Shown here piece by piece: positions 1-5,410 of a stretch of DNA of 5,410 nucleotides (within the stretch, counting starts at the first letter, position 1; each line of letters starts with the position of its first letter). Both the position numbers and the translations under genes were made by a program. The stretch is from Nitrospiraceae bacterium (GTDB lineage: Bacteria; Nitrospirota; Nitrospiria; Nitrospirales; Nitrospiraceae). The notes under the pieces were generated by a model. It worked only from the letters and a program-made list of their open reading frames with translations. It searched no databases and was not told where the DNA came from. The stretch covers positions 1-5,410 of the forward strand of contig SXPO01000213.1 in the NCBI GenBank assembly GCA_005793285.1, read 5' to 3'.

Positions 1-1290
1 CTCGAATCAGTCGCCTCGCGCATGTTGGAAATCAATCGCCGCTATCCCAACGGCATCTTCGAGGCCAAAGGCAACTACAGCGCCTTCCTGGAACAACGCG
101 ACGCAGCCCTCTCGGCTCAGGCCGACTATCAGGCATCGCTGGCCAATCGTGTGCGCCGGGAGGTCGAATGGCTCCGGCGCGGACCCAAAGCCCGTACGAC
201 CAAAGCCAAATCGCGGATCGATTCAGCCGGGCGATTGATCGACGAGTTGAGCGACATGGAATCGCGGCGAGATCAGGGACCGGCAGGCATCGACTTCACC
301 TCGTCCGGACGGCGCTCGAAGCAACTGGTTGTGGCCACGGGGCTCGGCACATCATTGGGCGGCAAGCCGATTATCCGCAATCTTGAGCTGTGCCTTGGGC
401 CGGGCCAGCGGCTTGGAGTCCTGGGTCCCAACGGAAGCGGCAAAACGACGGTGCTCAAGCTGTTGGCTGGAACGATCGAGCCGGATACCGGCGCCATCAC
501 GCGCGCGGATAAACTTCGCGTCGTTACGTTCGAACAGCACCGTGACTCGCTAGACCAGCAGGCTACGCTCCGCCGCTCACTCGCCCCCTATGGCGACGCT
601 GTCGTATACCAGGACCGGTCGGTGCATCTCGTCTCATGGGCCAAACGGTTTTTATTCAAACCCGAGCAATTGGACCTGCCGGTCTCTCGATTGTCAGGCG
701 GCGAACAGGCCCGCTTGCTCATCGCGCGGCTCATGCTCCAGCCGGCTGACCTCTTGATTCTGGACGAGCCCACCAACGATCTGGATATCCCGACGCTGGA
801 TGTCCTTGAAGACAGCTTGATGGAGTTTCCCGGCGCACTGGTGCTGGTGACCCATGACCGGTGGTTGCTGGATCGTGTCTCCACCATGCTGCTGGCCCTG
901 GACGGCAACGGCCGCGCCGAATGGTTCGCCGACTATGCGCAATGGGAAGCGGCGCAAGCGCGGAACGAACGGGCCACACGCCGGCCGGCGCAGAACCGCT
1001 CCACCGGAACGGACGTCGAAACAACAGCGCCCGCTCCGAAACGCAAAGGGCTGACCTATCGAGAGCAAAAGGAGTGGGATACGATTGAGCAAAAGATCGC
1101 CAAGGCTGAGGCTGCCGTAGCAGCCTGCCAGGCCGCAGCCAATGACCCCGCGATCGTAGCCGATGCCGAGGCGCTGCGCACCCGCTATGCCACGCTTGAA
1201 GCGGCGCAGGCGATCGTCGAGCAACTCTACGCACGATGGGCTGAATTGGAACAAAAACGCGTGCAGCCCACCGGCGTACAGCAATCCTAG
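1..1290 (+). CDS. ABC-F family ATPase, Uup-like, C-terminal part (5' end outside window)
   Basis: The reading frame is open from base 1, so the ATG at 22 is internal and the gene starts upstream; 429 residues are visible, against roughly 600-650 for the whole family member. Numbering from base 1, the fragment begins just after the first ATPase domain and shows the inter-domain linker with the Uup-type motif WLRRGPKARTTKAKSRI (about 56-72). A complete second nucleotide-binding domain follows: Walker A GPNGSGKT at 142-149, ABC signature LSGGEQ at 231-236, Walker B LLILDE at 251-256 followed by PTNDLD, and the switch histidine H285 in VTHDR. A charged tail from about 348 (RKGLTYREQKEW) to the end looks like the C-terminal coiled coil of Uup. 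There are no membrane segments, so it is a soluble protein. ABC-F proteins act on ribosomes, and Uup has also been tied to DNA transactions and transposon excision. The subtype is assigned by linker and tail; the family is certain. It converges with the symporter gene 16 bases downstream. Confidence 0.93.
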   Translation, partial: LESVASRMLEINRRYPNGIFEAKGNYSAFLEQRDAALSAQADYQASLANRVRREVEWLRRGPKARTTKAKSRIDSAGRLIDELSDMESRRDQGPAGIDFTSSGRRSKQLVVATGLGTSLGGKPIIRNLELCLGPGQRLGVLGPNGSGKTTVLKLLAGTIEPDTGAITRADKLRVVTFEQHRDSLDQQATLRRSLAPYGDAVVYQDRSVHLVSWAKRFLFKPEQLDLPVSRLSGGEQARLLIARLMLQPADLLILDEPTNDLDIPTLDVLEDSLMEFPGALVLVTHDRWLLDRVSTMLLALDGNGRAEWFADYAQWEAAQARNERATRRPAQNRSTGTDVETTAPAPKRKGLTYREQKEWDTIEQKIAKAEAAVAACQAAANDPAIVADAEALRTRYATLEAAQAIVEQLYARWAELEQKRVQPTGVQQS

Positions 1291-1307
1291 CTTGGCCGCT
1301 GTCCGGT
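1270..1307. terminator. Imperfect inverted repeat across both convergent stop codons; candidate bidirectional terminator
   Basis: The arms are ACCGG-CGT-ACAGC (1270-1282) and GCTGT-CCGGT (1298-1307). They pair over 10 bp with a 3-base bulge and a 15-base loop. The structure contains the ABC-F stop (1288-1290) and touches the last base of the symporter stop (1307-1309), in a gap too small for a separate terminator. No T-run follows it on the plus strand. On the minus strand a T5 run (opposite 1254-1258) comes only about 11 bases after the stem. Termination is therefore an inference from position and shape; the large loop and bulge weaken it. Confidence 0.3.
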
Positions 1308-2722
1308 CATCTCGTAACACACGCCTGCGACGGCCATAGCGATCCCACGATCATGCCGGCCCCGGCCATCGCAAACCCGACAAGTTGAGGCGGCCAGATG
1401 GAGTCGGGCGAACCGAACCATTCCAAGCCGACCCAAGTCGCCATCCCGGCGACAATACCGCACAAGGCGCCCTGCGCCGTGGCGCGTCTCCAATAGAGTC
1501 CTGCGAACAGCGGAATGAATGCCGCTACCAACGTGATCTTGTAGGTATTCACAACCAGCTTGTAGATCGTCGCATCCGACCACAAGGCAATCACCAACAC
1601 AACCCCGGCAAACCCGACCAACACGACTCGCATCAGACGCAAAAATTCTGCATCATTCAACCGATCGAACGCCGGTCGAATGACGTTCTCACTCAAGGCC
1701 ACAGACGGAGCCAGCAGCGTCGCGCTCGAGCAACTCATCACCGCAGACAGTACGGCGCCGAAGAATACCACCTGCGCAATGATCGGCGTGTGCTGCAAAA
1801 TCAGCGTCGGCAACACTAACTGTGAATCCTGCTCCAACAAGGCACCGAACTTAGCCGGATCTACCAATGTGGCAGCATAGGCCAGAAACATCGGCAGGAA
1901 ACAGAACCCGAAATAGAGCGTCCCGCCGAGCAGCGACCCACGCACCGCCGTGCGCTCATCCTTCGCCGAGGTGATGCGTTGAAACACATCCTGCTGAGGA
2001 ATCGATCCCAGCATCATCGTCATCCAGGCGCCGATGAAAGGAATCCAGGCCATCAGTGAGGCCTGCGGGAAAAAGTCCAGCTTGCCGGCGGCTGCCGCAT
2101 GTTCAATCACCGTATTCACGCCGCCAGCCAACCCGCTCACGACAGAGGAAATGTACAGCAGACCTCCCATGATCACTGAAATCTGGACAAAATCCAAAAC
2201 GGCGACAGAAAACATGCCGCCGAAGGTCGTGTAGGTCAAGACGATCGCCGCGCCGATCACAATGCCGGCAGACTGGCTGATGGCACCATTGGTCACGACA
2301 TTGAGCACTAACCCCAACACTTTAAACTGAGCAGCAACCCATCCCACGTATGACACGACGACAGCAAGGGTACAAAGCACTTCGACAGGGCGGCCAAAAC
2401 GCAACCGGTAGTAGTCGCCCACCGTGAGAATATTCAGGCGGTATAACCGCGGCGCAAAGAACAGTCCTGCCAGAATGAGACACATGCTCGACCCGAACGG
2501 ATCGGCAACGACCCCGCGCAGTCCTTCGTTGACGAATGTCGCCGAGATGCCGAGCACGGCCTCGGCGCCGAACCAGGTGGCGAAAACAGTCGCCGTGACA
2601 ATGGGCAAGGGCAAACTTCTCCCAGCTACGGCGAAATCCTTGGAGTTCTGCACACGGGTCGCAGCAAACAGCCCGATGCCGACGGAGATGAGGAGATACA
2701 GGATGACAAAACTTAACAGCAT
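1307..2722 (-). CDS. Sodium:solute symporter (SSF family), substrate unknown
   Basis: This is a 471-residue, strongly hydrophobic protein, close to the 450-550 residues usual for the solute:sodium symporter family (PutP, PanF, SGLT relatives), which has about 13 transmembrane helices in a LeuT fold. Family marks include the first helix (residues 2-20), AVAGRSLPLP (31-40), ATWFGAE (48-54), GDYYRLRFGR (102-111), the TTFGGMFSVAVLDFVQ segment (165-180) and PQQDVFQRITSAKDE (242-256). AVMSCSSATLL (327-337) matches the sodium-site helix of PutP. It should import a small solute driven by a cation gradient; the sequence does not let me name the solute. The ATG at 2722 is chosen because the family N-terminus begins there and an in-frame stop lies 12 codons upstream with no other ordinary start between. 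No Shine-Dalgarno is seen. It converges with the ABC-F gene. Compared from memory with PutP, two ion-site positions differ (W50 for Asp55, C331 for Thr341), so the coupling ion is uncertain. Confidence 0.9.
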   Translation of the reverse strand: MLLSFVILYLLISVGIGLFAATRVQNSKDFAVAGRSLPLPIVTATVFATWFGAEAVLGISATFVNEGLRGVVADPFGSSMCLILAGLFFAPRLYRLNILTVGDYYRLRFGRPVEVLCTLAVVVSYVGWVAAQFKVLGLVLNVVTNGAISQSAGIVIGAAIVLTYTTFGGMFSVAVLDFVQISVIMGGLLYISSVVSGLAGGVNTVIEHAAAAGKLDFFPQASLMAWIPFIGAWMTMMLGSIPQQDVFQRITSAKDERTAVRGSLLGGTLYFGFCFLPMFLAYAATLVDPAKFGALLEQDSQLVLPTLILQHTPIIAQVVFFGAVLSAVMSCSSATLLAPSVALSENVIRPAFDRLNDAEFLRLMRVVLVGFAGVVLVIALWSDATIYKLVVNTYKITLVAAFIPLFAGLYWRRATAQGALCGIVAGMATWVGLEWFGSPDSIWPPQLVGFAMAGAGMIVGSLWPSQACVTR

Positions 2723-2774
2723 ATTGCAGCAGAACTGTTCATGAATAATGCGGCCTCATCACGCTGGCGGGCGG

Positions 2775-2803
2775 ATTCTAGCGGGGCTTAGGGCAGGGAG
2801 CAA
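2775..2803 (-). promoter_or_regulatory. Candidate sigma-70-type promoter for the symporter gene
   Basis: Read on the minus strand, a TTGCTC -35 element (2798-2803) is followed after exactly 17 bases by a TAGAAT -10 element (2775-2780). The -10 matches the consensus at 5 of 6 positions and the -35 at 3 of 6 (the TTG). Transcription would start near 2768, giving a leader of about 46 bases before the symporter ATG at 2722. It lies inside the glycosylase remnant, which fits a promoter that arose or survived in decayed coding DNA. Such matches occur by chance, so the call is tentative. Confidence 0.35.
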
Positions 2804-2817
2804 TGGGAGCAGTTCCA

Positions 2818-2832
2818 TGTACACAACGTACA
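2818..2832. promoter_or_regulatory. Short palindrome, possible operator upstream of the symporter promoter
   Basis: TGTAC-ACAAC-GTACA is a perfect 5-bp inverted repeat with a 5-base spacer. It lies 14 bases upstream (on the minus strand) of the candidate -35 element of the symporter. A second short inverted repeat, TACG-TGC-CGTA, follows at 2835-2845. The position would suit an activator site. However, the repeat is short and sits in the glycosylase remnant, where three clustered tyrosine codons (TAC/TAT) partly explain the recurring GTA/TAC bases. Confidence 0.2.
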
Positions 2833-2914
2833 GATACGTGCCGTACCGGTGGTCGTTGATCAAGCCGACCGCCTGCATGGCGGCATAGACAATTCCTTCC
2901 TTTCCATCGGGCTA

Positions 2915-3093
2915 GAGCTATGGAGCCCAGGAATTTGATAACATGATCTGGCGTACCCGTTCCAGCGCCTGGCTTATGCGCTGTCGTGTCGACGGCAAGA
3001 GGACGGGGACCAAACGGAGTATTCGGCTACACCTATGCAATTGGCGCCGTCGCGACCAAGGTCTTCCTTGTCACACACTTCGCGGTATTTCCT
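2915..3093. other. Upstream region of the efflux operon, no intact gene or clear promoter found
   Basis: This stretch separates the glycosylase remnant from the adaptor start. A plus-strand frame in phase with the adaptor is open from at least the GTG at 2986, and another plus-strand frame runs from 2942 to a TGA at 3095-3097. Neither has a recognisable protein or a good ribosome binding site. The nearest AT-rich element, TTTGATAACAT around 2934-2944, lacks a suitably spaced -35 box. The operon promoter should be here, but I could not place it. Confidence 0.5.
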
Positions 3094-4221
3094 ATGAATC
3101 GTCAGAATCGGCTCGGATCGGTCTTGCTCGTCTTATTCGTGCTCCTGATAGGTCTCGGTCTGGCTGCGTGGAAATACGAATCCGTCCAAGGCGAGCAGGC
3201 GGCTTCCTCTCATCAGCCTGAACCAATGGAGTCGGTGACCATCGCCGTCGCGCGGGCAATCGACCATCGCCAGACCACGACGTCAATCGGAACGGTCCTC
3301 GCATTACGTTCGATCACGCTGAAGAACGAACTGGCCGGGACAGTCCGCGGCGTTCACTTGACGCCAGGACGGATCGTCGAAGCAGGGACACTGTTGGTCG
3401 CCCTCGACGTGTCGGTCGAGGAAGCTGACCTCCAGGCTCAAGAAGCGCAGGTCGCACTCGCCAAGACCGTCCTCAATCGCAGGCAGAGTCTCAATCAGGA
3501 ACTCGCCACCACTCAGGAAGAAGTCGATCGGGCACGCGCAGACCTGGATATAGCGCAAGCCCAGATTGTCCGCACCAAAGCGCTCATCGCCAAAAAGACG
3601 ATCCGTGCTCCATTCCGCGTGAGAATCGGCATCGCCGATGTCCACCCCGGCCAGTATCTGGATGAGGGCACGCTCCTGACGACACTACAGGGCGTCGGCG
3701 ACGCAGTCCATGTCGACTTCTCTGTCGCCCAACAGATTGCGGCGGGATTACAGGTCGGCGAAGTCGTGGAGGTCTTCGCGGCCGGTGAGTCCCCGGTGGT
3801 CCCAGCGAAGATCATCGCGCTCGATTCACGGGTTGACCCAACGACCAGGAATGCAATGGTCCGCGCCAGGATCGAAGGGACCCAATATATCCCGGCGCCC
3901 GGCGCATCGGTCCGCGTGCGGGTGCCGGTCGGCTCATCTCAAACAGTCGTTGCCATCCCGGTCAGCGCCCTCCGTAAGGGGCCAGCAGGAGACCAGGTGT
4001 TCGTCATTGCCACGGACAAAGACGGCCGGACGAGAGCCCAGAGCCGTCAGGTCCACAGCGGCTCCATGTTCGGCGATGAGATTGTGATCCACACAGGACT
4101 GGCGGCCGGCGAACAGATCGCCGCGCTGGGCTCCTTTAAGCTTCGTGATGGAGTCCTCATCGCCATTGCAGGCTCTACAGAGCACTCGACACAAGCGCAT
4201 CCTCCAGCCGCCGCACCCTAA
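3094..4221 (+). CDS. Efflux RND transporter periplasmic adaptor (membrane fusion protein)
   Basis: This 375-residue protein links an inner-membrane RND pump to an outer-membrane channel. A short basic N-terminus (MNRQNR) leads into one hydrophobic segment (about 8-26), an uncleaved anchor or signal peptide without an evident lipobox. The usual adaptor domains follow. The first lipoyl half starts at ITLKNELAGTV (74-84) and ends near LLVALD (100-105). A helical hairpin of about 60 residues rich in Ala, Gln and Glu spans about 107-166. The second lipoyl half opens with KKTIRAPF (167-174). A beta-barrel region spans about 200-275 and includes DSRVDPTTRNAM (244-255), and a membrane-proximal domain runs to the end. 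The length is typical. ATG 3094 is preferred because it places the hydrophobic anchor right at the N-terminus; a GTG at 2986 would add 36 residues ahead of the anchor. No Shine-Dalgarno is visible at either. It is the first gene of the operon with the permease, which starts four bases after its stop. The exported substrate cannot be told from this sequence. Confidence 0.92.
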   Translation: MNRQNRLGSVLLVLFVLLIGLGLAAWKYESVQGEQAASSHQPEPMESVTIAVARAIDHRQTTTSIGTVLALRSITLKNELAGTVRGVHLTPGRIVEAGTLLVALDVSVEEADLQAQEAQVALAKTVLNRRQSLNQELATTQEEVDRARADLDIAQAQIVRTKALIAKKTIRAPFRVRIGIADVHPGQYLDEGTLLTTLQGVGDAVHVDFSVAQQIAAGLQVGEVVEVFAAGESPVVPAKIIALDSRVDPTTRNAMVRARIEGTQYIPAPGASVRVRVPVGSSQTVVAIPVSALRKGPAGDQVFVIATDKDGRTRAQSRQVHSGSMFGDEIVIHTGLAAGEQIAALGSFKLRDGVLIAIAGSTEHSTQAHPPAAAP

Positions 4222-4225
4222 GCCC

Positions 4226-5410
4226 ATGGCCATGCCACAGGACACAACCAGGACATCGTTCACCGATGTCTTCATCAAACACCCGGTCCTGGCCATCGTC
4301 GTCAATCTCGTTATTCTGCTCGCCGGATGGCGGGCCATGACGGCACTGCCGGTACAGCAATATCCCACGATCGAAAACTCCATGGTCGTGATCACGACCA
4401 TCTACTACGGAGGCAGCGCGGAAACGATTCGAGGCTTCATCAGCACCCCGATTGAACGGGTCGTCTCCGCCATCAGCGGCATCGATTACGTGGAATCAAC
4501 CAGCCGTGCCGGCGTCAGCACTGTCACCGTCCACTTGAAATTGAACCACAACAGCACAGCGGCCTTGGCAGAGGTCACGGCTCGGTTGCAACAGGTGAGG
4601 TCGGAACTTCCACCGGAGGCCGAACCCTCCTCGATTGAAATCCAACGAGCCGATCGACCCTACGCCTCGTTCTATCTCAGCTTTAATTCTCACGAACGGA
4701 CGGTCCCGGCCGTCACAGACTGGCTCTTGCGCACGTTGCAGCCTCAACTCTCCACATTGCCCGGTGTTCAACGGGTCACCTTCGAAGGCGATCGGCAGAT
4801 CGCCATGCGCATCTGGATCGACCCTGACCGGCTCGCGTCCTTCAATCTCTCGCCCGGCGACGTTCAGGGTGCGCTTCGGCGAAACAATTATTTGGCAGCG
4901 GTCGGACGTACGAAAGGCAATCTGGTCCAGGTCAACCTTCTGGCCAATACGGATCTTCGCTCGACCGGTGAGTTCGAGGAACTGATTGTGGCCGACCGAA
5001 GCGGCGCCATTGTGAGGCTCAAGGATGTGGCACGGATTGAGCGGGACGCCGAAGAAGCGACCATGATCGCCAAGTATGACGAGACCGAAGGCGTCTACCT
5101 CGGCATCTGGGCAGTGCCCGGCGTAAACGAAATCGACGTCGGGCGCCGGCTCCGCGAGGAGATCGATCGGATCCGGCCGACCCTACCGAACGATATCGAC
5201 ATGAAACTCGTCTGGGACAGCACGATGTTCATCCGGAACGCGCTGACGGAAATTACCAAGACGTTGGCGGAGACGATCCTGATCGTCGCGCTGGTCGTGT
5301 TCCTCTTCATGGGCTCGGTCCGCACCGCCCTCGTCCCGCTGGTCGCCATTCCGGTATCGTTAGTCGGCGCCGCCCTCTTCATGGCCGCGTTCGGCTTCAG
5401 TCTCAATCTC
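4226..5410 (+). CDS. RND efflux permease, HAE1 family, N-terminal part (3' end outside window)
   Basis: The frame is open to the right edge and shows 395 residues of a protein usually about 1,030 long. HAE1 pumps are trimeric proton-driven exporters of hydrophobic compounds. The N-terminus (SFTDVFIKHPVLAIVV, about 11-26) leads into the first membrane helix (about 20-38), then the PVQQYPTIE motif (42-50) that opens the periplasmic porter region of this family. The long periplasmic part includes STPIERVVSAISGIDYVES, NNYLAAVGRTKG and a RLKDVARIE segment. Membrane helix 2 starts near 349 and is followed by the family loop SVRTALVPLVAIPVSL (364-379), helix 3 and FSLNL at the edge. The proton-relay aspartates of helix 4 lie beyond the window, so activity cannot be judged. 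The start is ATG 4226 or ATG 4232, in the same frame. Neither has a Shine-Dalgarno; the four-base gap after the adaptor suggests coupled translation. Confidence 0.94.
   Translation, partial: MAMPQDTTRTSFTDVFIKHPVLAIVVNLVILLAGWRAMTALPVQQYPTIENSMVVITTIYYGGSAETIRGFISTPIERVVSAISGIDYVESTSRAGVSTVTVHLKLNHNSTAALAEVTARLQQVRSELPPEAEPSSIEIQRADRPYASFYLSFNSHERTVPAVTDWLLRTLQPQLSTLPGVQRVTFEGDRQIAMRIWIDPDRLASFNLSPGDVQGALRRNNYLAAVGRTKGNLVQVNLLANTDLRSTGEFEELIVADRSGAIVRLKDVARIERDAEEATMIAKYDETEGVYLGIWAVPGVNEIDVGRRLREEIDRIRPTLPNDIDMKLVWDSTMFIRNALTEITKTLAETILIVALVVFLFMGSVRTALVPLVAIPVSLVGAALFMAAFGFSLNL

Larger units (their letters stand above)
2759..2908 (-). pseudogene. Remnant of DNA-3-methyladenine glycosylase I (TAG family), C-terminal end only
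   Basis: On the minus strand an open stretch follows a TAG stop codon (2912-2914) and ends at TGA (2759-2761). It encodes about 49 residues containing IVYAAMQAVGLINDH, starting at 2893. This closely resembles the conserved C-terminal motif of the base-excision repair enzyme Tag (in E. coli, as I recall it, ICYSFMQACGLVNDH), which carries the histidine that helps bind zinc. The partner cysteine four residues on in E. coli Tag is a threonine here (NDHRYGT), and the rest of the enzyme, about 150 residues including the catalytic part, is missing. The only ATG in frame (2878) would give 39 residues and cut through the motif. I therefore read it as a decayed gene end, left upstream of the symporter on the same strand. 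The identification rests on one motif of about 15 residues remembered from the family. An uncharacterised short protein is less likely. Confidence 0.55.

Noticed and set aside
694..1320. Long minus-strand open frames opposite the ABC-F gene (up to 208 codons).
   Set aside because: They lie antisense to a clearly conserved ATPase. Their translations have no recognisable motif and are the kind of frames GC-rich coding DNA produces on its opposite strand.
1352..1370. Palindromic GCCGGCCCCGGC-like run.
   Set aside because: It lies inside the symporter coding region with a loop too short to fold as a hairpin; explained by GC-rich Gly/Ala codons.
1385..1819. A 144-codon plus-strand open frame inside the symporter.
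   Set aside because: It is antisense to an intact symporter and its product is rich in Arg, His and Gln with low complexity, typical of a shadow frame.
2870..2902. A good Shine-Dalgarno-like GGAAGGA followed by ATG on the minus strand, near 2886.
   Set aside because: The frame stops after eight codons and is out of phase with the glycosylase motif; most likely chance.
2943..3221. A 92-codon plus-strand frame starting at ATG 2943.
   Set aside because: It runs out of frame into the adaptor's membrane anchor, is Arg/Ser rich and has no domain or ribosome site.
3934..4401. A 155-codon minus-strand frame across the adaptor-permease junction.
   Set aside because: It is antisense to two well-supported genes and has no recognisable domain.
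1..5410. Search by eye for tRNA genes, CRISPR arrays, insertion-sequence ends, long direct repeats and riboswitch-like leaders.
   Set aside because: Nothing convincing was seen; no long repeat or transposase fragment was found.

Overview
The window is a stretch of moderately GC-rich bacterial DNA. A periplasmic adaptor followed directly by an RND inner-membrane permease points to a Gram-negative cell envelope. The overall style of the proteins suggested a Nitrospira-like bacterium to me, but that is an impression and no marker in the window proves it. No rRNA, tRNA, CRISPR array, insertion sequence or phage gene was seen.

Layout. Positions 1-1290 (+) hold the C-terminal part of an ABC-F ATPase of the Uup type; its first nucleotide-binding domain lies off the left edge. 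It converges on a sodium:solute symporter (SSF) gene at 1307-2722 (-), with only 16 bases between the two stop codons and an imperfect inverted repeat spanning both. The interval 2723-3093 holds no intact gene. Next to the symporter start it carries a decayed C-terminal fragment of what looks like DNA-3-methyladenine glycosylase I (about 2759-2908, minus strand), with a candidate symporter promoter and a short palindrome inside it. From 3094 rightward a plus-strand operon begins: a membrane-fusion/periplasmic adaptor (3094-4221), then, four bases after its stop, an HAE1-type RND permease (4226 to beyond the right edge).

Function. The adaptor and permease should form two parts of a tripartite efflux pump; no outer-membrane TolC-type channel or regulator is visible, so these are off the right edge or elsewhere in the genome. 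The ABC-F protein is a soluble, ribosome- or DNA-metabolism-associated ATPase, and the symporter imports an unknown solute. These two show no functional link to the pump. None of the three visible start codons has a clear Shine-Dalgarno sequence.

I did not find a convincing undescribed system. The points most worth a second look are the glycosylase remnant, the altered sodium-site residues in the symporter, and the compact intergenic architecture around the symporter and pump starts.
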